Assembly: GCA_018065815.1 (NCBI GenBank)
Contig: JAGHSP010000068.1
Location: 1-7,332 of the forward strand
Direction: 5' to 3'
Source of the DNA: Candidatus Sodaliphilus limicaballi
GTDB taxonomy: Bacteria; Bacteroidota; Bacteroidia; Bacteroidales; Muribaculaceae
DNA: 7,332 nt
Positions 1-5,283 of the stretch are shown here, piece after piece. Within the stretch, counting starts at the first letter, position 1, and each line of letters begins with the position of its first letter. A model generated the notes under the pieces. That model ran no database searches. It was not told where the DNA came from and was given only the letters and a program-made list of their open reading frames with translations. The position numbers were made by a program, and so were the translations under genes.

Positions 1-880
1 ACGATGCATCATAGGGAGTCATGCAGTAATACTGCAGGTCCTTGATAGTATTCATGCCAGCCTCGGGCATATCCTGCTGTGTGAGAACAACGGTGAGCTC
101 CTTAGCACGGTCGTTGCGGTAGTTGAAGAAGATAACCACGTCACCTTCCTTGATGGTGCCGTCAACTGTAGTGTTCACGATGGGCTTGATGAACTCATCG
201 GTAACGCCCTCGGCATAAGACTCCTCAATAGCCTGGGTCATGTTGTCGCTCTGCTTGCCCTCGCCGCTGATGAGCTGGTCATAAGCAACCTTAACACGCT
301 CCCAGCGTTTGTCACGGTCCATTGCATAGTATCGGCCAATTACGCTTGCCACTACGCCAGCACTCTGGGCGCAATGTGCCTCAACATCGGCAACAAAGCC
401 CTTGCCGCTCTTGGGATCGGTGTCGCGGCCGTCCATGAAGCAGTGGATGAATACTTTCTCGAGCTCGTAAGCCTTAGCGAGGTCGCACAGCGCGAACAGA
501 TGGTCGAGCGAACTGTGAACGCCGCCGGTAGAAGTAAGGCCCATGAAGTGGATGCCCTTGCCGTTCTTCTGAGCGTAAGAGAATGCGTTGACGATTTCCT
601 CGTTCTTAGCGATGCTACCGTCAGCAATAGCGCGGTTAATCTTCACAAGGTCCTGATACACAACGCGGCCGGCACCAATGTTGAGGTGACCCACCTCGCT
701 GTTACCCATCTGACCGTCGGGCAGACCCACGTTCTCGCCGCTCGCCTGAAGCTGGCTGTTGGGATAGTTAGCGATAAGACTGTCCCAGTAAGGAGTGGGA
801 GTGCTGAAAATAACATTGCTCTTGGCCTGAGGACCCACGCCCCAGCCATCAAGAATCATCAATAAAGCTTTCTTTGCCAT
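1..880 (-). CDS. gpmI: 2,3-bisphosphoglycerate-independent phosphoglycerate mutase (partial, 3' end outside window)
   Basis: Cytosolic glycolytic and gluconeogenic enzyme interconverting 3- and 2-phosphoglycerate, of the Mn-dependent alkaline-phosphatase-fold type. The ATG is at 880 and the frame stays open to the left edge, giving 293 residues of a family usually near 510. The protein starts MAKKALLMILDGWG, with metal ligand D11 in the DGWG motif. The catalytic serine is S61 in MGNSEVGH. Further family signatures are STGGVHS (about 117-123, substrate histidine H122), DGRDTDP (150-156), IGRYYAMDRD (181-190) and FNYRNDR (252-258), which supplies phosphate-binding arginines. The N-terminal half is intact, with no frameshift. 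The C-terminal metal-binding part of the phosphatase domain lies outside the window. The gene has its own promoter and so is probably transcribed separately from the upstream secreted-protein gene. Identification is very secure; only the end is unseen. Confidence 0.97.
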   Translation of the reverse strand, partial: MAKKALLMILDGWGVGPQAKSNVIFSTPTPYWDSLIANYPNSQLQASGENVGLPDGQMGNSEVGHLNIGAGRVVYQDLVKINRAIADGSIAKNEEIVNAFSYAQKNGKGIHFMGLTSTGGVHSSLDHLFALCDLAKAYELEKVFIHCFMDGRDTDPKSGKGFVADVEAHCAQSAGVVASVIGRYYAMDRDKRWERVKVAYDQLISGEGKQSDNMTQAIEESYAEGVTDEFIKPIVNTTVDGTIKEGDVVIFFNYRNDRAKELTVVLTQQDMPEAGMNTIKDLQYYCMTPYDAS

Positions 881-911
881 AGTTCTATTTTGTAGTTTTT
901 ATATGTTTTCA

Positions 912-969
912 ATTTCAACCTGCAAAGGTACAACAATTTGACGAAAAACGAAAGACGAAGGACGAAAAC
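912..969. repeat. Promoter-linked heptamer repeat, copy 1
   Basis: Four tandem 7-bp units of the form RACGAAR lie at 940-967 (gacgaaa, aacgaaa, gacgaag, gacgaaa). They join directly to a unique block (912-939) holding the -7 box. The segment aligns with 2461-2525 at 49 of the first 52 positions by eye. This copy has four units and the other has five, so unit number differs. It is either a mobile or recombining intergenic element that carries a promoter, or a conserved regulatory sequence. It does not encode a plausible protein. Confidence 0.75.
923..953 (-). promoter_or_regulatory. Bacteroidetes-type promoter of gpmI
   Basis: On the minus strand, TACCTTTG (930-923) matches the -7 consensus TAnnTTTG of the Bacteroidetes primary sigma factor. 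A TTTC (953-950) sits 19 nt upstream, three of four bases of the TTTG -33 box. The predicted leader to the ATG at 880 is about 35 nt. The -33 element lies inside a 7-bp tandem repeat. The whole promoter is nearly duplicated at 2472-2502. Confidence 0.7.
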
Positions 970-1014
970 TTTTTTGAACATCTACCCTCCCATGTAGCTG
1001 AATAGCGATTGAGG

Positions 1015-1034
1015 CTTGCCTATTTTGAGGCAAG
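1015..1034 (-). terminator. Hairpin downstream of the FISUMP-like gene, possible terminator
   Basis: A perfect 7-bp stem, CTTGCCT (1015-1021) and AGGCAAG (1028-1034), encloses a 6-nt loop. It begins 6 nt after the stop codon of the gene ending at 1041. No U-run follows on the minus strand, so it is not a canonical intrinsic terminator. It may instead protect the 3' end or mark a factor-dependent stop. No gene is seen in the rest of the 881-1040 interval. Confidence 0.4.
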
Positions 1035-1040
1035 ATACAG

Positions 1041-2441
1041 TCATTCTGAAAGCACTCGCACGGGGCGGACGCTAAGCCCGTGGTAACGGTAGTCATTGCC
1101 CTGATCAAAGAAGTCCGAGAAGAAGTACAGGTAGTAAGCATAGTAGCTGCGGCTTGAATCGAGCTCGCCAGACCAGTAGTAGCCGTCAGAACCATCATTG
1201 TAGAGGCTCGTGTCGATATAGCAGCCAGCGGCAGGAAGGAAAATGCTGTTACCGTTGCTCTTGCTGGTTACCTTGCGACCAGAAACGCCGTTCACTGTCA
1301 CCCACTCGGTGGAGGTGTACTTGCTATCGTAAAGGTCCTTCATTTCCTGCATGGTGGGCATGCGCCATCCGTTGCCCCAGTTGGCAGTCGCAGCGTCATC
1401 CTCGGGGAGAAGCTTGGTGAGGTTTTTGTATGTCACGCCGTCAACATTGGTGCCAACATATGTGTCGCCATCATACCAGCAGCAGCTCTTATGGCCATCG
1501 GCGGTGGTGTACTTAGTCACATATGGCCATGAACTCTGGCCAGGAATCATCCACTTATATTTGTCCCAGTCGAAACCGTGACTCTCGCCATTGGCATAGC
1601 CCACGGTCTCGCCCCAAGCGAAGTAGAGGCCGTAATCCTCGGGCTTATCAGCACCAACATTATATGTTGCCCACAGCACGCCGCCGGGTAAGCCAAGGTC
1701 AATGTACTCGCGGCCAGCAGAGTCCTTGCCCGACCTATCATCCTTGTTCTTCACCGTCACCGTGCACTCGGCTTTTACACCGCTGCCGTCGGTCGCCGAG
1801 CAGGTGATGGTGGCTGTGCCGTTGCCCATAGCAAGGATAAGGTCGCCCGACAACTTGACCACGCTCTCGTTGCTGCTCGACCATGTCACTGCTTTGTTGT
1901 CGGCATCGGCGGGCAATACAGTGGCGGTGAGCATGGGCTTGAACTCGTCGGGGTGCATCTCAAGTGAGGTTGCGCTCAGCCGGATAGCGGTCACTGGCTG
2001 AGCGGGAACTTCGGTGGTCCAACTCTCAAATTTGCTACTTCCAAGCTCATTGGTTATCATGAGACCGTCACCCACAAGAATCACGTTAAGAGCCGACATT
2101 ATGACGCCATCCGCACCGAAAAACACTATGCGACCCTGGTAGGGCATGAAACAATAGGTAGCTGCTCCGCTATAGTCGGTAGTGCCGTCCTCGTTAAGCG
2201 TGAAGTGATCGCTCTTGGTCTTGTACCATGTGCCCACGACACGGCTGTTGTCAACCATATAGGGGTCACCGCCACCCTGAACATACTGGATGGCACGCTT
2301 GCCAAGCACAGTGTTAACGCTCTCGTTCAAATCGCCGATGTCCATCACACCGTCGTCATTCATGTCGCCCTTGATAACCTGGGCACTTGCTATCACGGCT
2401 GTAAGGAATAGGGATAGCAGAGTAATCGAAAATTTCTTCAT
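1041..2441 (-). CDS. Secreted protein with dockerin-like, lipocalin-like, Big_2 and FISUMP-like domains
   Basis: Exported protein of 466 residues and unknown function. A signal peptide spans 1-20 (hydrophobic core then ASA before Q21). No cysteine follows it, so it is not a lipoprotein. Residues 25-48 resemble half a type I dockerin: D26-x-N28-x-D30-G31-x-x-D34-x-x-D37 matches the calcium-loop pattern. Residues about 66-140 (VVGTWYK start, beta-rich) resemble the small lipocalin-like domains of Bacteroidales secreted proteins. Residues about 149-231 form a bacterial Ig-like Big_2 domain (VTAIRLSATSLEMHPDE, then AVTWSSSNESVV). Residues about 245-465 match the FISUMP / Fib_succ_major module (YIDLGLPGGVLWATYNVG, FAWGET, GNGWRMPT, ending LSVRPVRV). 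I infer a surface-exposed binding or adhesin-like role. No catalytic motif and no type IX sorting domain are visible. The ATG at 2441 is fixed by the signal peptide and by a promoter about 30 nt upstream. Confidence 0.88.
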   Translation of the reverse strand: MKKFSITLLSLFLTAVIASAQVIKGDMNDDGVMDIGDLNESVNTVLGKRAIQYVQGGGDPYMVDNSRVVGTWYKTKSDHFTLNEDGTTDYSGAATYCFMPYQGRIVFFGADGVIMSALNVILVGDGLMITNELGSSKFESWTTEVPAQPVTAIRLSATSLEMHPDEFKPMLTATVLPADADNKAVTWSSSNESVVKLSGDLILAMGNGTATITCSATDGSGVKAECTVTVKNKDDRSGKDSAGREYIDLGLPGGVLWATYNVGADKPEDYGLYFAWGETVGYANGESHGFDWDKYKWMIPGQSSWPYVTKYTTADGHKSCCWYDGDTYVGTNVDGVTYKNLTKLLPEDDAATANWGNGWRMPTMQEMKDLYDSKYTSTEWVTVNGVSGRKVTSKSNGNSIFLPAAGCYIDTSLYNDGSDGYYWSGELDSSRSYYAYYLYFFSDFFDQGNDYRYHGLSVRPVRVLSE

Positions 2442-2460
2442 ATTTTATAGTATTTATAAT

Positions 2461-2525
2461 ATTTCAATCTACAAAGGTACAACAATTTGACGAAAAACGA
2501 AAAACGAAGGATGAAGGACGATAAC
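2461..2525. repeat. Promoter-linked heptamer repeat, copy 2
   Basis: Five 7-bp units at 2489-2523 (gacgaaa, aacgaaa, aacgaag, gatgaag, gacgata) are followed toward the gene by the same unique promoter block as copy 1. The outer two units are diverged, as expected if the array decays at its distal edge. Just beyond it, TAGAGT and ACTCTA (2528-2541) form a small dyad next to the stop codon of the galactanase. The dyad has no U-run, so I do not call it a terminator. Confidence 0.75.
2472..2502 (-). promoter_or_regulatory. Bacteroidetes-type promoter of the FISUMP-like gene
   Basis: The minus strand carries TACCTTTG (2479-2472) as a -7 box, with TTTC (2502-2499) 19 nt upstream as an imperfect -33 box. 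The leader to the ATG at 2441 is about 25-30 nt and AT-rich. The element is almost identical to the gpmI promoter, including the part that overlaps the heptamer repeat. Confidence 0.7.
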
Positions 2526-2545
2526 CCTAGAGTCAACTCTAACCT

Positions 2546-3553
2546 CTATTTTCCTACGGCTTCGGTGAAGGCGTCCATGATCACCGTGGGGCGGTGGTCA
2601 TGGAAGGCGCCCAGGGGATACTGGCCTTCGAGCTCGGGAGCCCAGTAGAAGACGCCGTGGCAGTGACCGCCGCAGTCGTTCTTCGCAGCATCAATGATGG
2701 CTTTCATTATCATCTTGCCTTCCTCGGGCCGGGCAACTTCCACGCCGGTCTCCACGACCATTGTCTCCACTCCATATTTCTCGCTGATGCGCTTTATGTT
2801 CTTGGGGAAATCCCTGATCGTGCCGTGATAGTCGGTCTCGAGTTTCGAGTCTATGTCCCAGTAGGGATAGACACTCACGCCTATCATGTCATATTTCACC
2901 CCATGCTCACGCAGCCCGTCAAAGATGAAGTCATATCTTGCGGGATCGCATGCGCAATCCAGGTGTATGATGCTCACGGCATCGGGATAAACCTTTTTAA
3001 CAGCCTTGCATCCAGCTTGCGTGAGCCCTGCATATTGCTTCATGTTGTCCTGGGCACGTCCCATGGGCCACAGGAAGCCATTGGTGGTCTCGTTGCCCAC
3101 CTGCACCCACTTCACATCGATGTCGTGCTGCTTGAGCAGTCGCAATGTCTCCTCGGTGTGACGCGCAAGAGCCTTCTTCATCTGTTTGTAGTTCAACCCT
3201 TTCCACGCGGCAGGGATGTTCTGCTTGGCAGGGTCGGCCCACCAGTCGCTGTAGTGGAAGTCAATCATGACGGGCATGCCTAACGCCTGTGCACGCAGTG
3301 CCATCCTGAGCACGTCTTCCTTGTTACAGAACCCGCCCTTGGGGTCAACCCACACGCGCAGACGTATGGCATCAAGCCCCAGTTCCTTCATCAGCCGGGT
3401 ATTCTCACGAGGCTCGCCGGCTGCATTATACAACTGCACTCCCCTACTCTCCAACTCTGTGGTACCGCTTATGTCAGCCCCAAGCCAAAACTTGTCCTGC
3501 GCCGACAACTCAATGGCTATCAATAATAATGTACCAACTATAAATGTCTTCAT
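2546..3553 (-). CDS. Secreted arabinogalactan endo-beta-1,4-galactanase, GH53
   Basis: Retaining glycosidase that cleaves internal beta-1,4-galactosyl bonds in galactan and type I arabinogalactan, the side chains of pectin. Its 335 residues suit a single (beta/alpha)8 barrel. A signal peptide spans 1-18 (LSA before Q19) with no lipobox, so a periplasmic or secreted location is likely. Family signatures are FWLGADIS (22-29), AIRLRVWVDP (62-71) and DFHYSDWWADP (98-108). The predicted acid/base is E155 in QVGNETTNGFLWP and the nucleophile is E268 in MVVETG. HLDCACD (197-203) and HCHGVFYWAPE (297-307) carry cysteines C200, C202, C294 and C298 not expected in the textbook family sequence, possibly forming disulfides. 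The FYWEP motif reads FYWAP here. No SusC/SusD pair or sugar transporter is adjacent, so it is not part of a visible utilisation locus. No clear -7 box precedes the ATG at 3553. Confidence 0.93.
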   Translation of the reverse strand: MKTFIVGTLLLIAIELSAQDKFWLGADISGTTELESRGVQLYNAAGEPRENTRLMKELGLDAIRLRVWVDPKGGFCNKEDVLRMALRAQALGMPVMIDFHYSDWWADPAKQNIPAAWKGLNYKQMKKALARHTEETLRLLKQHDIDVKWVQVGNETTNGFLWPMGRAQDNMKQYAGLTQAGCKAVKKVYPDAVSIIHLDCACDPARYDFIFDGLREHGVKYDMIGVSVYPYWDIDSKLETDYHGTIRDFPKNIKRISEKYGVETMVVETGVEVARPEEGKMIMKAIIDAAKNDCGGHCHGVFYWAPELEGQYPLGAFHDHRPTVIMDAFTEAVGK

Positions 3554-3571
3554 ATAAAAAATGTTTTATTG

Positions 3572-3588
3572 CGGCCCCTTCGAGGCCG
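3572..3588. repeat. Palindrome CGGCCCC-TTC-GAGGCCG
   Basis: A 7-bp stem with one G-T pair and a 3-nt loop, 19 nt upstream of the galactanase ATG. It is a variant of the hairpin in the 65-bp tandem repeat. If transcribed it would lie in the galactanase leader. Confidence 0.65.
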
Positions 3589-3610
3589 ACGTTAGTTTTC
3601 TTCACCCTCT

Positions 3611-3630
3611 CCGACGGCTAAAGCCGCCGG
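3611..3630. repeat. Palindrome around CGGC-TAAA-GCCG, joined to GGTTACGATGCA
   Basis: CCG-A-CGGC, loop TAAA, GCCG-C-CGG: seven pairs with one internal mismatch. The 12-mer GGTTACGATGCA begins within its 3' arm (3629-3640). This is the only plus-strand copy of that 12-mer in the window. Confidence 0.65.
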
Positions 3631-3767
3631 TTACGATGCAACAAGAGGGTTTCACCGCCCATATCTCCTTCACCGCTAGCATAATCCACTCCATCCGTAT
3701 CGCTAACAACATCCACAACGCCAGCATCACTTACCCAGCCGTACACGTCAGGAAGAGACTCCTGCAT

Positions 3768-3782
3768 GACGGGGAACCCGTC
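3768..3782. repeat. Palindrome GACGGG-GAA-CCCGTC
   Basis: A perfect 6-bp stem with a 3-nt loop. It lies 4 nt from a minus-strand copy of the recurring 12-mer (3787-3798), as expected for a modular element. Confidence 0.65.
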
Positions 3783-3827
3783 ACACTGCATCGTAACCGG
3801 GTGTGCCAAAACACTCGAAATGGCGGC

Positions 3828-3840
3828 GCGCTGTAAGCGC
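3828..3840. repeat. Palindrome GCGC-TGTAA-GCGC
   Basis: A 4-bp GC-only stem with a 5-nt loop. It is weak alone, but it follows the pattern of the neighbouring hairpins and lies 14 nt from the next one. Confidence 0.45.
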
Positions 3841-3854
3841 AATGTTGCAACTAG

Positions 3855-3873
3855 CCCGGGGCAACGCCCTGGG
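3855..3873. repeat. Palindrome CCCGGGGC-AAC-GCCCTGGG
   Basis: An 8-bp stem with a single G-T pair and a 3-nt loop, the longest individual palindrome of the island. The sequence type (a GGGCGTTGCCC core on the minus strand) is, from memory, common between genes in Bacteroidales. Confidence 0.65.
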
Positions 3874-3895
3874 TAACAGATGGTAACATCAACAC

Positions 3896-3908
3896 GCCCT
3901 GCAAGGGC
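3896..3908. repeat. Palindrome GCCCT-GCA-AGGGC
   Basis: A perfect 5-bp stem with a 3-nt loop, 22 nt after the 3855-3873 hairpin. GTAAC/GTTAC-type words flank both. Confidence 0.55.
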
Positions 3909-3952
3909 AAAAGAATTGTTACCCTGCCAAAGCACATTTTGACACACCCTCA

Positions 3953-4082
3953 TAGCAAAACCGTCACCACACCGGCCTCGGAGAGGCCGCACTGCATCGT
4001 AACCTCTACCACCGTAATAGCAAAACCGTCACCACACCGGCCTCGGAGAGGCCGCACTGCATCGTAACCTCTACCACCGTAA
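3953..4082. repeat. Perfect 65-bp tandem duplication, two copies
   Basis: Positions 3953-4017 and 4018-4082 are identical base for base and directly adjacent. Each unit holds one copy of the recurring 12-mer (3993-4004 and 4058-4069, minus strand) and one palindrome CGGCCTC-GGA-GAGGCCG (3973-3989 and 4038-4054) with a 7-bp stem and 3-nt loop. Perfect identity points to a recent duplication or continuing copy-number change. The distal end runs into the A-tract that serves as the U-run of the rplS terminator. Confidence 0.95.
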
Positions 4083-4123
4083 AAACACAGAAACCGCAGC
4101 ACATGCGAGATGTACCACGGTTC
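4081..4123 (-). terminator. Intrinsic terminator of rplS
   Basis: On the minus strand, AGAACCG pairs with CGGTTTCT (one bulge). The stem continues through GU pairs into GTACAT with ATGTGC, closing a 5-nt loop: about 15 pairs spanning 4123-4089. It is followed by GTG and five T's (complement of 4081-4088). It starts 24 nt after the rplS stop codon. The T-run abuts the 65-bp duplication. Confidence 0.75.
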
Positions 4124-4146
4124 TATAAGTCTGTCCAAGCTGTGCT

Positions 4147-4509
4147 TTAGGCTTCCTTCTTGACAATGCGACGCTCTTTGATGCGAGCCTTCTTGCCAGT
4201 GAGTTTGCGCAGGTAGTACAGTTTAGCGCGACGCACCTTACCATGCTTATTGATAACGATGCTGTCGATGAACGGAGACTCAACGGGGAAGATACGCTCT
4301 ACACCGATGTTGTCGCTGATCTTGCGAACGGTGAAACGCTTCTTGATGCCTTCGCCTGTAATTTTGATTACAACGCCACGGTACTGCTGGATACGCTCCT
4401 TGTTACCCTCCTTGATGCGATAAGCCACTGTGATAGTGTCACCGGGGAAGAATTCGGGAAGCTCCTTGCCTGTAGCAAATGCTTGTTCTGCAACTTTAAT
4501 TAAATCCAT
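4147..4509 (-). CDS. rplS: 50S ribosomal protein L19
   Basis: Large-subunit ribosomal protein at the interface with the 30S subunit. Its 120 residues fit the family (about 115-120). Diagnostic segments are FPGDTITVAYRIKEGNKERI (21-40), RFTVRKISDNIGVERIFP (58-75) and KVRRAKLYYLRKLTGKKARI (91-110), with the usual basic C terminus (RRIVKKEA). I chose the ATG at 4509, which gives the canonical start MDLIKVAEQ. A longer in-frame GTG at 4560 would add 17 unrelated residues and fall inside the leader. The gene is monocistronic here: its own promoter lies upstream and a long hairpin terminator follows the stop. Confidence 0.98.
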   Translation of the reverse strand: MDLIKVAEQAFATGKELPEFFPGDTITVAYRIKEGNKERIQQYRGVVIKITGEGIKKRFTVRKISDNIGVERIFPVESPFIDSIVINKHGKVRRAKLYYLRKLTGKKARIKERRIVKKEA

Positions 4510-4590
4510 TGTTTTTGTGTAATTTAGTGTTATTTGCTTCGCGCAACTTTCACAAGCCACTCGGTCTTCTTGTCAGAGGTTGCACAAAAT
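4510..4590 (-). promoter_or_regulatory. Long 5' leader of rplS, candidate autoregulatory region
   Basis: From the inferred start near 4590 to the ATG at 4509 there are about 80 untranslated nt, longer than the roughly 20-35 nt leaders inferred for folP, gpmI and the FISUMP-like gene. A small hairpin TTGC-GCGAA-GCAA occurs at 4546-4534. Ribosomal-protein leaders often bind their own product, but I cannot match this one to a known class. Confidence 0.35.
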
Positions 4591-4596
4591 GCGGTG

Positions 4597-4626
4597 CAAA
4601 ATTACAAAAATTATTTCATTCTGCAA
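4597..4626 (-). promoter_or_regulatory. Bacteroidetes-type promoter of rplS
   Basis: The minus strand carries TAATTTTG (4604-4597), a full match to the TAnnTTTG -7 consensus. TTG (4626-4624) lies 19 nt upstream as the -33 element. The -33 box falls within a 7-bp palindrome TTTCATT-CTGC-AATGAAA (4614-4631, plus-strand reading), which could be an operator or an extra 3' hairpin of the upstream operon. Confidence 0.8.
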
Positions 4627-4628
4627 TG

Positions 4629-4649
4629 AAAAAAAGATAATTTTTTATC
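4629..4649 (-). terminator. AT-rich intrinsic terminator of the folP-cdaA-DUF3109 operon
   Basis: On the minus strand GATAA and TTATC pair around AAAA (4649-4636), followed at once by seven T's (complement of 4629-4635). It begins 17 nt after the stop codon of the DUF3109 gene. The stem is only 5 bp and AT-rich, so efficiency is uncertain. The second hairpin just downstream (4614-4631) may assist. Confidence 0.55.
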
Positions 4650-4665
4650 TCGATTTAATCGTTGC

Positions 4666-5250
4666 CTAATCGCTGAGGTATTGCTTGATGTAGAGTTCGC
4701 AGTTGGCCACGAGCTCGTCATACCACTCTTGCCCGAAGCGGTCGATGAGCGGTTGCTTGAGGAACTGATACACCCTGATGCCCTCCTTGCGTCCCAGCAC
4801 CTCGGCGCACTTGCATATCTTCCAGCGGTTGTAGTTCACCGCAGTGAACGTGGAAAATTCCTTGATGCGCACAGGGTAAAGGTAGCACGAGATGGGTTTG
4901 CGAAAGTCTATCTTACCAGCTCGGTAGGCCTTCTCGATGGCACATGAGCACAAACCACCGGGTTCGTAGCAAGTGAACACACAGTTCTTGCCGTCGATGA
5001 TCTGTGTCACAAGTTCGCCTTCGGGGTCGTGGTAAGCAACGCCGTTTTCCTTGATTTCCTGTTGTGCGCGAGGCAGCAGGTCGTCCCAGATGTCGGGCAA
5101 TATCTCTTCTATTTTCTTGCGCTCGTCCTCGGTGAGGGGTGCTCCGGCATCGCCCTCGATGCAGCATGCTCCCAGGCATGTGTCAAGGTCGCAGCAAAAG
5201 AATCGCTCTACCAGCTCTAGGCTCACTAATGTCCCTTGTATATCAAACAT
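4666..5250 (-). CDS. Cysteine-rich DUF3109 family protein
   Basis: Cytosolic protein of 194 residues and unknown function, recognised as DUF3109 from its overall pattern. It has 13 cysteines, mostly in groups: C19, C20, C25, C29 and C30 in FFCCDLDTCLGACC; C90, C94, C101 and C103; C122 in KPISCYLYP; and C146 and C148 in WKICKC. The arrangement resembles the CxxxCC metal or Fe-S binding proteins, so a bound metal cluster is a reasonable inference, but no reaction can be assigned. It has no signal peptide or membrane segment. The C terminus (about 155-194) looks helical. It starts 33 nt after the cdaA stop with no promoter between, so it is probably the last gene of the folP operon. The ATG at 5250 begins the conserved MFDIQGTLVS stretch. 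Confidence 0.88.
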   Translation of the reverse strand: MFDIQGTLVSLELVERFFCCDLDTCLGACCIEGDAGAPLTEDERKKIEEILPDIWDDLLPRAQQEIKENGVAYHDPEGELVTQIIDGKNCVFTCYEPGGLCSCAIEKAYRAGKIDFRKPISCYLYPVRIKEFSTFTAVNYNRWKICKCAEVLGRKEGIRVYQFLKQPLIDRFGQEWYDELVANCELYIKQYLSD

Positions 5251-5283
5251 AGATATTTCTATTTAGGTGGATTCAATAAATGT

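Larger units (their letters stand above)
3554..4146. other. Palindrome-rich intergenic island without a credible gene
   Basis: This 593-nt gap between rplS and the galactanase gene holds short open frames in several registers. None has a family signature, a plausible start or codon use like its neighbours. It does hold at least eight short GC-rich hairpins, many with 3-nt loops. The 12-mer GGTTACGATGCA occurs four times: 3629-3640 on the plus strand, and 3787-3798, 3993-4004 and 4058-4069 on the minus strand. A perfect 65-bp tandem duplication lies at the rplS end. The layout suggests a cluster of REP-like or other non-autonomous palindromic elements. The segment at about 3643-3767 has no hairpin that I could make out. 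Confidence 0.75.

Noticed and set aside
374..865. A 163-codon plus-strand open frame and shorter minus-strand frames in the same stretch
   Set aside because: They are shadows of gpmI, which is open through the left edge and carries all expected motifs.
2528..2541. The dyad TAGAGT-CA-ACTCTA, as a terminator of the galactanase gene
   Set aside because: The stem is short, the loop is 2-4 nt and no T-run follows. It could be a small operator, but nothing supports that.
2594..3283. A 229-codon plus-strand open frame
   Set aside because: It is antisense to the well-supported GH53 gene, whose catalytic motifs are intact, and has no family signature of its own.
3618..3992. A 124-codon minus-strand open frame in the intergenic island, with a related 62-codon frame at 3950-4138
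   Set aside because: Both read through palindromes and the 65-bp duplication, which explains their shared peptide text. Neither has a recognisable domain, and the region is better explained as repeats.
3953..4082. Possible CRISPR array
   Set aside because: There are only two directly adjacent units with no spacers between them, and no cas gene is in the window.
4510..4560. An N-terminal extension of rplS from a GTG at 4560
   Set aside because: L19 normally begins with the segment starting at the ATG at 4509. The extra 17 residues are unlike the family.
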